Shown here in pieces: positions 1-8,161 of a stretch of DNA of 64,000 bases (the stretch's first letter is position 1; each line of letters begins with the position of its first letter). The position numbers were made by a program, and so were the translations under genes. This stretch comes from Pectobacterium carotovorum (GTDB lineage: Bacteria; Pseudomonadota; Gammaproteobacteria; Enterobacterales; Enterobacteriaceae), in the NCBI GenBank assembly GCA_016415585.1, contig CP066552.1:1364001-1428000 (forward strand), written 5' to 3'. Under the pieces are notes generated by a model. That model did not search any database, was not told the origin of the DNA, and worked only from the letters and a program-made list of their open reading frames with translations.

Positions 1-2
1 AG

Positions 3-215
3 CGCGGCGATGCAGGCATCCGTAAAGCGGAAAGCAAAGGTATCGTTGTTGTGCGTTCCAGCCGTACCGGCAGCGGCATCGTGCCACCGGACGCGGGCCA
101 ACCGGGTCTGGTTGCCGATTCTCTGAGCCCGGCTAAATCACGCATTCTGCTAATGCTGGCGCTGACGAAAACGACGAACCCAGCGGTGATTCAGGATTAT
201 TTCCACGCGTATTAA
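3..215 (+). CDS. ansB: L-asparaginase II, C-terminal part (cut by window start)
   Basis: The last 70 codons of an asparaginase are visible in frame from base 3. The translation reads [11 protein letters not shown], then [13 protein letters not shown], and ends in IQDYFHAY, which matches the C-terminus of the periplasmic type II L-asparaginase as I know it from E. coli. That enzyme hydrolyses L-asparagine to aspartate and ammonia. The catalytic threonines and the signal peptide lie upstream of the window and cannot be checked, so the type II assignment rests on the C-terminal sequence only. A strong terminator follows 25 bases after the stop codon. Confidence 0.85.
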   Translation, partial: RGDAGIRKAESKGIVVVRSSRTGSGIVPPDAGQPGLVADSLSPAKSRILLMLALTKTTNPAVIQDYFHAY

Positions 216-240
216 TCGCCTGATCGATTTTTAGTGTGGT

Positions 241-268
241 AGCCCCGCCTTTAAACGCGGGGCTTTTT
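241..268 (+). terminator. Rho-independent terminator after ansB
   Basis: An 8-bp GC-rich stem (AGCCCCGC with GCGGGGCT) closes a short AT-rich loop and is followed by five T residues. It sits directly downstream of the ansB stop codon. Confidence 0.9.
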
Positions 269-401
269 ACTTCCTGTCATCCCATTTTTACTTTTGGTTA
301 TTCAACTTTTCGTTTCCACTGAGAAGTCACTTCCCTCTCTGTTGATTTTATCGGTATGATTCAGCTCACGACAAAGCAGGTAATCACCCTTATTTATCTT
401 T

Positions 402-463
402 GATACCCGAAATAATTCGAGTGGCGGGACTGCCTACGCGCGTCCAGCTTGAAGTATGACGGA
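402..463 (+). repeat. Internally deleted ERIC element (about 62 bp)
   Basis: Both ends of an ERIC repeat are present (GATACCCGAAATAATTCGAG at the left, CAGCTTGAAGTATGACGG at the right). The central palindrome with the AAGTAAGTGACTGGGG core is missing. The element ends about 33 bases before the aroL start codon. The rest of the 216-496 spacer shows only the ansB terminator and unremarkable AT-rich DNA. Confidence 0.75.
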
Positions 464-496
464 GTGGGTGAATAAAGAAGAAGGATACGTCATTAC

Positions 497-1018
497 ATGA
501 CACACCCCATTTTTATGGTTGGTGCCAGAGGCTGTGGGAAGACCACCGTTGGGCATCAACTGGCGCAGGCGTTAGGATATGACTTTGTCGATACTGACCT
601 GTTTATGCAGCAGACCACCAATATGACGGTGGCTGATGTGGTTGCGCAGGAAGGATGGCATGGGTTCCGCCAGCGTGAAAGTCTGGCGCTTCAGCAGGTG
701 ACGTCTAATCGCTGCATCGTCGCGACGGGTGGCGGTATGGTGTTGGCGGAAGCCAATCGGCGTTTTATGCATGACAAAGGCACAGTTATTTACCTCCATG
801 CGGATGCGGAGCTACTGGCTCAGCGGCTGGAAGAAAATCCGCAGGATAACCAGCGTCCGACGTTGACGGGTCGTCCTATCGCAGAGGAAATGGCTGATGT
901 ACTGGCCGCGCGCGAGGCGCTTTATCGCGGCGTCGCGCACCACGTCATCGATGCATCACAAACGCCGGAAGCGATTGTGGCAAGCGTGTTGAAAGCGCTG
1001 CGCTCGTCGGCTGCATAG
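497..1018 (+). CDS. aroL: Shikimate kinase II
   Basis: This cytoplasmic kinase phosphorylates shikimate to shikimate-3-phosphate with ATP, the fifth step of the chorismate pathway. The 173-residue protein has the usual family length. It shows the Walker A loop GARGCGKT (9-16), the Mg/substrate motif DTD (32-34), the shikimate-binding Arg58, the GGG loop (78-80) and a lid Arg120 in RPTLTGRP. The sequence resembles AroL more than AroK. In E. coli aroL is followed by yaiA and aroM, which are absent here; ppnP comes next. A mini-ERIC element lies just upstream. I could not recognise a TyrR box. Confidence 0.95.
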   Translation: MTHPIFMVGARGCGKTTVGHQLAQALGYDFVDTDLFMQQTTNMTVADVVAQEGWHGFRQRESLALQQVTSNRCIVATGGGMVLAEANRRFMHDKGTVIYLHADAELLAQRLEENPQDNQRPTLTGRPIAEEMADVLAAREALYRGVAHHVIDASQTPEAIVASVLKALRSSAA

Positions 1019-1157
1019 GAAAGTGGACCGGACACTGGCAAAATAATCACCAGTCAGTGTTACCGAACACCAACTTTCAATGAATAGATCGTGACAGTGG
1101 CTCGACTCTCCTTTTAAGATGAATTTCCTGAATTTTTTCGATGATAGGTGCCGCGCT

Positions 1158-1442
1158 ATGCTGAATGTAAATGAGTATTTTGCAGGGAAGGTCAAATCAA
1201 TCGGTTTTGAAGGCGACAGCATTGACCGCGCCAGTGTCGGCGTCATGGATGCGGGTGAATACACCTTTAGAACTGGGCAACCGGAAGAAATGACGGTGAT
1301 CACCGGAACATTGAAAGTCCTGCTGCCTGACGCACCGGATTGGCAGGTTTTCACACCGGGAGAAACGTTTTTCGTTTCGGGAAAAAGTGAGTTCAACTTA
1401 CAGGTGGTCGAACCGACCTCTTATCTGTGTAAATACCTGTAA
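1158..1442 (+). CDS. ppnP: Pyrimidine/purine nucleoside phosphorylase PpnP
   Basis: A 94-residue single-domain cupin of the PpnP (formerly YaiE, DUF1255) family. Family members phosphorolyse diverse nucleosides to the free base and ribose-1-phosphate. Conserved stretches are [12 protein letters not shown] at the N-terminus, [15 protein letters not shown], and the C-terminal [10 protein letters not shown]. An in-frame ATG at 1119 would add 13 residues, but the start at 1158 gives the family length and begins MLNVNEYF as in relatives. It lies 139 bases downstream of aroL, with its own terminator behind it. Confidence 0.93.
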   Translation: MLNVNEYFAGKVKSIGFEGDSIDRASVGVMDAGEYTFRTGQPEEMTVITGTLKVLLPDAPDWQVFTPGETFFVSGKSEFNLQVVEPTSYLCKYL

Positions 1443-1477
1443 TTTCTATTCTATCTCTGTAGATTAGATCATTCTCG

Positions 1478-1510
1478 CCGCATTGTGTGCTACATAATGC
1501 GGTGTTTTTT
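1478..1510 (+). terminator. Rho-independent terminator after ppnP
   Basis: A 7-bp stem (CCGCATT with AATGCGG) encloses an 11-base loop and is followed by TGTTTTTT. It lies 35 bases downstream of the ppnP stop. Confidence 0.8.
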
Positions 1511-1631
1511 ATGCTCATCCTGATTCATTCCTCTTGTTCCCCCAACGCGGTTAGTGCCTTTCTCTGCCATTCTTCCCCTGATGGGAGTAAATAATGCTGC
1601 AAAAATGCTAAGTAGCTCAAGTAATGAACGC

Positions 1632-1677
1632 AAAGGTATTTAAAAGGTATTATTAATTGGTATTTTAAAGGTGTACC
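1632..1677 (+). promoter_or_regulatory. Phased GGTATT direct repeats before yegT (candidate YegW operator)
   Basis: Four copies of a (A)GGTRTW-like motif begin at 1635, 1646, 1659 and 1670. Their spacing is 11, 13 and 11 bases, so they lie on about the same face of the helix. The last copy is part of the near-palindrome AAGGTGTACCTT (1668-1679). The block ends 25 bases before the yegT start codon at 1703. The position suits an operator for the GntR-type regulator YegW, but that link is inferred. Confidence 0.45.
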
Positions 1678-1702
1678 TTACTCTGTCATGAAGGATGTAA
1701 AT

Positions 1703-2983
1703 ATGAAAACTACAGCAAAGCTGTCGTTCATGATGTTCGTTGAATGGTTTATCTGGGGAGCCTGGTTCGTTCCACTCTGGCTGTATCTGAGCAAAAGCGG
1801 ATTTACGGCGGGTGAAATCGGCTGGTCGTATGCCTGTACCGCGATTGCCGCGATTCTGTCGCCGATTCTGGTGGGATCGCTCACCGATCGCTTCTTTGCC
1901 GCGCAAAAGGTGCTGGCAGTCCTGATGTTCGCCGGGGCGATACTGATGTACTTCGCGGCGCAGCAAACGGAATTTATGTATTTCTTCCCACTGTTGTTGG
2001 CCTATTCGTTAACTTACATGCCGACGATTGCACTGACTAACAGTATCGCCTTCTCGCATGTTGCCGATGTCGAACGGGATTTTCCACGCATCCGGGTATT
2101 GGGAACGATTGGCTGGATCGCCTCTGGGATTGTCTGCGGTTTTCTGCCGACGTGGCTTGGGTTTAGCGATATTTCCCCCACCAATGTTCCGCTGCTGATT
2201 ACCGCTGCCAGCTCCGTGTTGCTCGGTTTCTTTGCATTTTTCCTGCCCAATACGCCACCGAAAAGCACCGGCAAGATGGATGTTAAAGTCATGCTGGGGC
2301 TGGACGCGATTGTGTTGCTGAAAGACAAAAATTTTCTGGTGTTTTTTGTCTGCTCCTTCTTATTCGCGATGCCGCTGGCGTTTTATTACATTTTTGCCAC
2401 GGGCTTCCTCACCGAAGTCGGCATGAAGAATGCGACAGGCTGGATGACGCTGGGCCAGTTCTCTGAAATTTTCTTTATGCTGGCGCTGCCGTTTTTCACC
2501 AAACGCTTTGGTATTAAAAAGGTATTATTACTGGGGCTGGTGACGGCGGCTATCCGCTATGTCTTCTTCGTCTACGGCGATGCTTATCATTACTTCACGT
2601 ACGCACTGCTGTTCCTCGGCATCCTGCTACACGGCGTGAGTTACGACTTCTACTATGTGACCGCCTACATCTACGTTGATAAAAAAGCGCCGGTACATAT
2701 GCGCACGGCAGCACAAGGGCTGATTACGCTCTGCTGTCAGGGCTTCGGTAGCCTGTTGGGATACCGTTTGGGTGGCGTGATGATGGAGAAACTTTTCGCC
2801 CACGGTGAGCCGGTGAATGGTTTGACCTTTAACTGGACCGGTATGTGGCTGTTTGGTGCGGTGATGATCGCGATTATTGCGCTGATCTTTATCCTGTTTT
2901 TCCGTGAATCGGATAAGACGATCTCGACCATTGATGTAGACGGTGCAAAGAACAAGCATTTCAGTACAGAGGAAAGCAAATGA
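1703..2983 (+). CDS. yegT: MFS nucleoside:H+ symporter family transporter YegT
   Basis: An inner-membrane transporter of about 12 membrane helices in the nucleoside:proton symporter family (NupG/XapB/YegT). Its true substrate is not established. The 426-residue protein begins MKTTAKLSFMMFVEWFIWG and carries the family stretches DFPRIRVLGTIGW, YDFYYVTAYIYVDKK and MRTAAQGLITLCCQGFGS. An earlier ATG at 1688 exists, but AAGGA at 1691-1695 is ideally placed for 1703 and the family begins at MKTTAK. The stop overlaps the start of yegU by four bases (ATGA). It is the first gene of yegTUV and probably brings in the compound the next two enzymes process. Confidence 0.93.
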   Translation: MKTTAKLSFMMFVEWFIWGAWFVPLWLYLSKSGFTAGEIGWSYACTAIAAILSPILVGSLTDRFFAAQKVLAVLMFAGAILMYFAAQQTEFMYFFPLLLAYSLTYMPTIALTNSIAFSHVADVERDFPRIRVLGTIGWIASGIVCGFLPTWLGFSDISPTNVPLLITAASSVLLGFFAFFLPNTPPKSTGKMDVKVMLGLDAIVLLKDKNFLVFFVCSFLFAMPLAFYYIFATGFLTEVGMKNATGWMTLGQFSEIFFMLALPFFTKRFGIKKVLLLGLVTAAIRYVFFVYGDAYHYFTYALLFLGILLHGVSYDFYYVTAYIYVDKKAPVHMRTAAQGLITLCCQGFGSLLGYRLGGVMMEKLFAHGEPVNGLTFNWTGMWLFGAVMIAIIALIFILFFRESDKTISTIDVDGAKNKHFSTEESK

Positions 2984-3981
2984 AACAAGAACGTATTCTC
3001 GGTGCCTTATACGGCCAGGCTTTAGGGGATGCGATGGGCATGCCATCGGAACTGTGGCCCCGAACGCGAGTGAAAGCGCATTTTGGCTGGATTGATCGCT
3101 TTTTACCCGGCCCGGCGGAAAACAATGCGGCGTGCTATTTTGGCCGTGGCGAATTTACGGATGATACCTCGATGGCGCTGAGTCTGGCCGATGCCATCAT
3201 TGAATGTGATGGCGAAATCAATGCCGATGCGATTGGCCGTCACATCCTGAAATGGGCGGAATCGTTCGATGCATTTAATAAGAATGTGCTCGGCCCCACC
3301 TCTAAAATTGCGTTGAAGGCTATTCGACAGGGCACATCCGTCAGCGAGCTGGAAAACAATGGCGTCACGAACGGCGCTGCAATGCGGGCGTCCCCGCTAG
3401 GCTGTCTGCTGCCTGCGCACGATCTTGATGAATTTATCGATCAGGTAGCGCTGGCCTCTAGCCCGACGCATAAATCCGATTTGGCGATTGCGGGAGCGGT
3501 CGTCGTTGCCTGGGCTATTTCCCGGGCGATTGACGGTGCCAGCTGGCAGGAGATCGTCGACGCACTGCCGTCTGTCGCACGCCACGCGCAGGAAAAGCGT
3601 ATCACGACGTTTAGTGCCTCCCTTGCCGCGCGTCTGGAACTGGCGCTAAGTATCGTGCGCCGTGCAAACGGTACGGAAAGCGCCAGCGAGCAGCTTTATC
3701 AGCTGATTGGCGCAGGAACGAGCACCATTGAATCCGTCGCTACGGCAATCGCGATGGTGGAACTGGCGCAGACTGACCCAAATCGCTGTGCGATTCTGTG
3801 TGCCAACCTCGGAGGGGATACCGACACTATCGGGGCGATGGCGACCGCAATATGCGGTGCGCTGCACGGGGTCACAGCGATTGATGCCGCGTTGAAGCAG
3901 GAACTGGATGACACTAACCTGCTTGATTTTACCCGCTATGCCAGCCTGCTCCAGCAATACCGCTCAGCACGGGAGGCGTGA
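2980..3981 (+). CDS. yegU: ADP-ribosylglycohydrolase-family protein YegU
   Basis: A 333-residue cytoplasmic hydrolase of the DraG/ARH family, which cleave N- or O-glycosidic bonds of ADP-ribosyl groups using two Mg ions. The metal-binding motifs are clear: FTDDTSM at 59-65 (Asp61, Asp62) and GGDTDTIGAM at 278-287 (Asp280, Asp282). The N-terminal ILGALYGQALGDAMGMPSE is typical. Overlaps with yegT (four bases) and yegV suggest translational coupling. Between a nucleoside-type transporter and a sugar kinase, it more likely hydrolyses a small nucleoside-like or ribosylated metabolite than a modified protein. That is inference; no member of this exact cluster has a known substrate that I can name. 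Confidence 0.93.
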   Translation: MKQERILGALYGQALGDAMGMPSELWPRTRVKAHFGWIDRFLPGPAENNAACYFGRGEFTDDTSMALSLADAIIECDGEINADAIGRHILKWAESFDAFNKNVLGPTSKIALKAIRQGTSVSELENNGVTNGAAMRASPLGCLLPAHDLDEFIDQVALASSPTHKSDLAIAGAVVVAWAISRAIDGASWQEIVDALPSVARHAQEKRITTFSASLAARLELALSIVRRANGTESASEQLYQLIGAGTSTIESVATAIAMVELAQTDPNRCAILCANLGGDTDTIGAMATAICGALHGVTAIDAALKQELDDTNLLDFTRYASLLQQYRSAREA

Positions 3982-4958
3982 TGAAGGCCAGCGAACTTGC
4001 TGCAAAACTGGATGAGCTAACGACGCGTCAGCCGCTGACCATCATCGGAGCGGCGGTGATTGACGTGATTGCCGATGCTTACGCTCTGCCATATCGCGGG
4101 TGTGATATTGAACTGAAGCAGCAAAGCGTGAATATTGGCGGCTGCGCTTTGAACATTGCCATCGCGCTTAAACGCCTTGGGATAGCCGCGCAAAACGCCT
4201 TGCCCGTCGGGCAGGGCGTGTGGGCGGATATCATTCGTCAGAGTCTGGAAAAGCAGGATATCACCACGGTGGTACAAACCGATGAGGGAGACAACGGCTG
4301 GTGTCTGGCGCTGGTTGAACCGGACGGCGAACGGACTTTTATGTCCTTCAGCGGGGTTGAGAACCAGTGGAGCGACAGTTGGCTGGTGTCGTTATCCGTC
4401 GCAGCAGGGAGTTTGGTCTACCTGTCTGGCTATCAACTGGCGGCGCCGTGCGGTGAGCGTCTGGTGAGCTGGCTGGAAAACTTGCATAACGTCACGCCAT
4501 TCATCGATTTTGGCCCGCGCATTGCCGATATACCCGCAAGCCTGATGGCACGCATTATGGCGCTTCACCCGGTGGTTTCCCTTAATCGTCAGGAAGCGGA
4601 CGTGGCGGCGGATCTGCTCGGTGTGTCGGCTGATGTGCAAACGCTGGGGCGCGCCTGGCGGGAGATGTACCGTGCACCGGTGATTATTCGTCAGGACAAA
4701 GCGGGAGCGTGGTATTTCGATGCCGCTTCTGAGGGCCTCGTCACCCCGTTTCCGGCAACAGTGGTGGATACCATCGGGGCAGGGGACAGCCACGCGGGCG
4801 GGACACTGGCTGGTTTGGCCGCTGGGTGGTCGTTGGCTGAGGCCGTCACGCTAGGGAACGCCGTTGCGGCGTATGTCGTGAGCCACCGTGGCGGAGACTG
4901 TGCGCCTACGCTGGCTGAACTTCGTGCTCGGTTACTCCTCGCAGACGAAAACGTATAG
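3981..4958 (+). CDS. yegV: PfkB-family sugar kinase YegV
   Basis: A 325-residue kinase of the ribokinase/PfkB family, which transfers phosphate from ATP to a sugar or nucleoside hydroxyl. It has the glycine pair of the N-terminal signature (NIGGCALN, 52-59) and the C-terminal signature DTIGAGDSHAGG (263-274), with Asp269 as the expected catalytic base. A GTG at 3978 is also in frame, but GGGAGG at 3971-3976 fits the ATG at 3981 better. That ATG overlaps the yegU stop as TGATG. It is the last gene of yegTUV, and its final 27 bases overlap the end of the convergent yegW. The substrate is unknown; a sugar released by YegU is the natural guess. Confidence 0.93.
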   Translation: MKASELAAKLDELTTRQPLTIIGAAVIDVIADAYALPYRGCDIELKQQSVNIGGCALNIAIALKRLGIAAQNALPVGQGVWADIIRQSLEKQDITTVVQTDEGDNGWCLALVEPDGERTFMSFSGVENQWSDSWLVSLSVAAGSLVYLSGYQLAAPCGERLVSWLENLHNVTPFIDFGPRIADIPASLMARIMALHPVVSLNRQEADVAADLLGVSADVQTLGRAWREMYRAPVIIRQDKAGAWYFDAASEGLVTPFPATVVDTIGAGDSHAGGTLAGLAAGWSLAEAVTLGNAVAAYVVSHRGGDCAPTLAELRARLLLADENV

Positions 4959-5678
4959 ATCGCTGCGGCAATAGCTGGTGCTGTACTCAATGGGCCGGTT
5001 CTGTGGGTCGAGCGCAATCTGCTTGATGACCAGAACCGGTACTTTATTATCAAGCTGAATATGTGACTGAAACTCGGCATCGGGCATACGCGCGCTGACG
5101 CGACTGCGTGTACGCTGCGGATTGATGTTCTGGCTACGAAAATAGTCATAAAGCGAGACGCCAATATCGTCAGCGTCAGCGATCAGATCAACCGGAACAT
5201 ACGACTCTTCAATCGAAACGGCGTCCTCATCCACATAGCGAATACGTTTCAACAGAAAAACGGGGGTGTCTGGCGCAATAGCCAACTGCTCGGCCACTTC
5301 CTTGCTGCTTTTTACGATTTGTTTGTTTACCCACAGCGTATTGGGCTTTTTGCCCCGCAGCACGACCTGCTGTGAAAAGCCGCGCGCCTCTTTCAACGAA
5401 TATTCGAAAATATTATTGATTTGCGTCCCGTAGCCGCGCACGCGGGTCACCACGCCTTCTTCTTCCAACGTCTGCATCGCTTTGCGCACGGTAATGCGGG
5501 ATATGCCAGCCAACTGGCTCAGGTCACGTTCTCCCGGCAGAATATTGCCATGTTCCAATGTGCCGCTGCGCACGGCATTTTTTACCGTTTCGGCAAACTT
5601 TAGGTAGAGTGGGGTATTGTCTGTTGCCGCAAAGCGCTGCGTAAGCTGTTCTATTAATCGAGTATGCGCGTGTTCCAT
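4932..5678 (-). CDS. yegW: GntR/UTRA-family transcriptional regulator YegW
   Basis: A 248-residue repressor-type regulator of the HutC subfamily. An N-terminal winged helix (about residues 20-95, with PGERDLSQ and SRITVRKA) is followed by a UTRA ligand-binding domain (about 105-245, with KRIRYVDEDAVSIEESYVP). UTRA domains bind small effectors such as sugars or amino-acid derivatives. The reading frame continues upstream to 5768, but the start at 5678 (MEHAHTRL) matches the family and length. It runs convergent to yegV with a 27-base overlap. It is the obvious candidate regulator of yegTUV, probably through the repeats at 1632-1677. Confidence 0.92.
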   Translation of the reverse strand: MEHAHTRLIEQLTQRFAATDNTPLYLKFAETVKNAVRSGTLEHGNILPGERDLSQLAGISRITVRKAMQTLEEEGVVTRVRGYGTQINNIFEYSLKEARGFSQQVVLRGKKPNTLWVNKQIVKSSKEVAEQLAIAPDTPVFLLKRIRYVDEDAVSIEESYVPVDLIADADDIGVSLYDYFRSQNINPQRTRSRVSARMPDAEFQSHIQLDNKVPVLVIKQIALDPQNRPIEYSTSYCRSDLYVFVCEE

Positions 5679-6214
5679 TCTTCTCTGATCCTGATCGGCC
5701 TGCGTAAACGCCATAATACCACTGGTCTTATTACCTCTATACTGAAAATGGCAATCGTGGATTACCACATAAAATAAAATATTTTATGTGATTTTTAGCA
5801 TGTTGCTCTGTCATGAAAATGTCATCTATCCTTTGTAACGCTAATCATTAATTCCATATATGAGTTATTTTATTTAATGATTTTTATTAATTAACAGAGT
5901 AAAAGAATGTCACGATTATTAGGAATAATCCCTGAATTGTTAAAGTGCAACAGATTACGGTGTTTGCTAATAATTTTACATTATGCGATTAAGTAAGTTT
6001 TTTATTTTATTTATTTTCTTTAATTTAGCTGTTTATGTTGAATTTCCGATTGGAAATCCATTTGATGCCTTTTTTTTTATAAGAGTGTGGTTGAACGTAG
6101 TAACTATTTTTCAGCGTTTTAAGATAAATGGCGATTGTATAATGTGATCATATTCAAGTTTTATTTTTCTCTGCCGTTATGGATAGTATAACTATTCTAC
6201 GCAAAGAGTATTTT
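5679..6214. other. AT-rich divergent spacer between yegW and the chemoreceptor
   Basis: This 536-base spacer carries no convincing gene. It is markedly more AT-rich than its surroundings from about 5770 to 6180. It contains a perfect 10-bp inverted repeat, CACATAAAAT and ATTTTATGTG (5766-5775 and 5781-5790), about 90 bases before yegW. It also holds a consensus-like TATAAT at 6138-6143, 71 bases before the chemoreceptor start, with no good -35 box. No clear sigma-28 promoter was found. Confidence 0.5.
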
Positions 6215-8005
6215 ATGCTGAAAACGACTCGATCCCGCATCCTTGCGGCCTGTTCTACCATTGTTGTGCTTTCACTTGTTATCAATACCTTTCTTAACTA
6301 CACCATCGCCAATAACGCGAATAAGGAATCGATCCAGAATACGCTGAATGCGGTAGCCACTAGCCATAGTATCGCGATTAGCGACTGGGTTGCTTCTAAA
6401 ACGCTGATGATCTCTGCGTTGCACGACCGAGTCATAACCGATGAGGATCCGATTCCGCTGTTTAAACAGATTGCGGCATCCGGCGGACTCCTGAATGTGT
6501 ACATGGGCTATGCCAATGGCACGGCCAAGTTTGCCGATTCTGGCGGTATTCCTCCCGATTACAACCCGACTGTCCGGCCCTGGTATCAGCAGGCGGTGAA
6601 AGAGGGCAAACCGCTGGTCACTGCCCCTTACGTTGATGCGGTGACGAATACCCTGGTGGTGTCTTTCGTTGCTTCCGTGGTGGAAGGCGGAACGGTCAGA
6701 GGCGTCGTCGGTAGCGACGTCACGATGAACAGCGTGATTGAAAACGTCAAAGCGATTAACCCAGCCAAAGATAGCTTCGGCGTTCTCATCGAGCGTAGCG
6801 GTCTGATCATTGCTCACCCGGATGAAAAACTGACGCTGAAAAATATCAGCGACATTGCCCCTGGGATTGATCTGAACGACATTCTTTCAGCCGATAGCGC
6901 CCGCGATGTGGACTTTTCTGGCGTGACAAAGCTTGTGGTGGCAAAACCGATTGCTGGCACGAACTGGTTCATGCTGGTGGCGTTGGACAAAGCTGAAGCG
7001 ACAGCGGGCATGAATTCTCTGCTGTCTACCTCTGTGATCACGCTAGTTGTTATCGCACTGTTGGGCACGCTGGTGATTGGTTTCATCATCGCGTCAGCGC
7101 TCAAGCGTCTGCTGCAAATCCGCGACGCAATGGATGATATCAGCAACGGTAATAACGATCTGACGCAGCGTCTGCCGGATGAAGGGCATGATGAAGTGGC
7201 GCAAATTGCCCGCTCGTTTAATATCTTTGTCGACAAAATCAGTCAGGTCATGATGCAGATTCGCGATATCAGCGCATCGCTTCAGGTCGCGGCGGATGAA
7301 ATCTCGGCGGGGAACAACGATCTCTCTGCGCGTACTGAATCTGCGGCATCGAGCATTCAGCAAACCGCAGCCTCGCTGGAAGAAATTTCTGCGGCGGTTA
7401 CGCAGTCGGCAGGTTCTGCACAGCAGGTTAACGCGAAAGCGCTGCTGCTGTCGAAAGATGCCGGCACAGGCGGAAAAGTGGTGTCCGATGTGATTGTCAC
7501 GATGGAAGAGATCGTGGTCGCGTCTGGGAAAATCGGCGATATCATCGGCGTGATCGATGGCATTGCATTCCAGACTAACATTCTGGCGCTTAACGCTGCA
7601 GTAGAAGCGGCGCGTGCGGGTGAACAGGGCCGTGGTTTCGCCGTGGTTGCCGGTGAAGTTCGCAGCCTTGCACAGCGTAGTGCGCAGGCCGCAAAAGAAA
7701 TTAAAGAGCTGATTGAATCGACGGTCTCCAGCGTGACTTCTGGCTCCGTGCAGGTTCGTCAGGCCAGCGACACGATGAATGAAATTGTCGGCGGCGTCTC
7801 TACGGTGAGCTCGGTGATGTCTGAAATCACGCATGCGGCAGATGAGCAAATGCGTGGGATCAACGAGATCAACAAAGCGGTCGCACAGTTGGATTCGATG
7901 GTGCAGCAAAACGCCGCGCTGGTACAGGAATCTGCTGCTGCGTCGGGTGCGTTGCAGTCACAGGCTGAAGAACTGAACGCCGTTGTCGGGGCATTCCGGG
8001 TCTAA
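6215..8005 (+). CDS. Methyl-accepting chemotaxis protein with periplasmic Cache-type sensor
   Basis: A 596-residue chemoreceptor signalling to CheA/CheW at the inner membrane. It shows a first membrane helix (about 10-30) and a periplasmic ligand domain of about 240 residues of dCache type, with [19 protein letters not shown] and [11 protein letters not shown] second helix (about 272-295) and a HAMP segment follow. The cytoplasmic coiled-coil hairpin has its tip [19 protein letters not shown] near 449-467. The start at 6215 has AGAG six bases upstream; an earlier in-frame ATG at 6179 lacks this. The C-terminus AFRV lacks the NWETF-type CheR/CheB tether found on Tar and Tsr. The ligand cannot be told from sequence, though Cache receptors often bind amino or carboxylic acids. 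Confidence 0.92.
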   Translation: MLKTTRSRILAACSTIVVLSLVINTFLNYTIANNANKESIQNTLNAVATSHSIAISDWVASKTLMISALHDRVITDEDPIPLFKQIAASGGLLNVYMGYANGTAKFADSGGIPPDYNPTVRPWYQQAVKEGKPLVTAPYVDAVTNTLVVSFVASVVEGGTVRGVVGSDVTMNSVIENVKAINPAKDSFGVLIERSGLIIAHPDEKLTLKNISDIAPGIDLNDILSADSARDVDFSGVTKLVVAKPIAGTNWFMLVALDKAEATAGMNSLLSTSVITLVVIALLGTLVIGFIIASALKRLLQIRDAMDDISNGNNDLTQRLPDEGHDEVAQIARSFNIFVDKISQVMMQIRDISASLQVAADEISAGNNDLSARTESAASSIQQTAASLEEISAAVTQSAGSAQQVNAKALLLSKDAGTGGKVVSDVIVTMEEIVVASGKIGDIIGVIDGIAFQTNILALNAAVEAARAGEQGRGFAVVAGEVRSLAQRSAQAAKEIKELIESTVSSVTSGSVQVRQASDTMNEIVGGVSTVSSVMSEITHAADEQMRGINEINKAVAQLDSMVQQNAALVQESAAASGALQSQAEELNAVVGAFRV

Positions 8006-8027
8006 CGGGTTCCGGCAGTGAAGAAGT

Positions 8028-8054
8028 ATTGCCCGCCGAATATTGGCGGGCAAT
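8028..8054. terminator. Hairpin between the chemoreceptor and rdgC
   Basis: A perfect 10-bp stem (ATTGCCCGCC with GGCGGGCAAT) encloses a 7-base loop, 22 bases after the chemoreceptor stop. There is no T-run on the plus strand. It may serve both convergent genes or simply protect transcript ends. Confidence 0.6.
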
Positions 8055-8063
8055 CACCGACTG

Positions 8064-8159
8064 TATTAGTAATCGGCAGTATTAATAATCGATGGTATTA
8101 ACGATCGATAGTATTAACAATCGATAGTATTAACAATCGATAGTATTAACAATCAACAG
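8064..8159. repeat. 16-bp tandem repeat, six copies, abutting the rdgC stop
   Basis: Six head-to-tail 16-base units lie at 8064, 8080, 8096, 8112, 8128 and 8144. The consensus is TATTAACAATCGATAG. The units at 8112 and 8128 are identical and those at either end have diverged. A partial seventh unit (CATTAACG) runs into the rdgC stop codon. Every unit but the outer ones contains ATCGAT. There are no spacers, so this is not a CRISPR array. Confidence 0.9.
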
Positions 8160-8161
8160 CA

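Noticed and set aside
2980..4958. yegU-yegV as a toxin-antitoxin or phage-defence pair
   Set aside because: An ADP-ribosylhydrolase could suggest an antitoxin, but no ADP-ribosyltransferase is present. The transporter and UTRA regulator indicate metabolism.
8064..8159. CRISPR-like array
   Set aside because: The 16-base units are directly adjacent with no spacers, and no cas genes are nearby. It is a simple tandem repeat.
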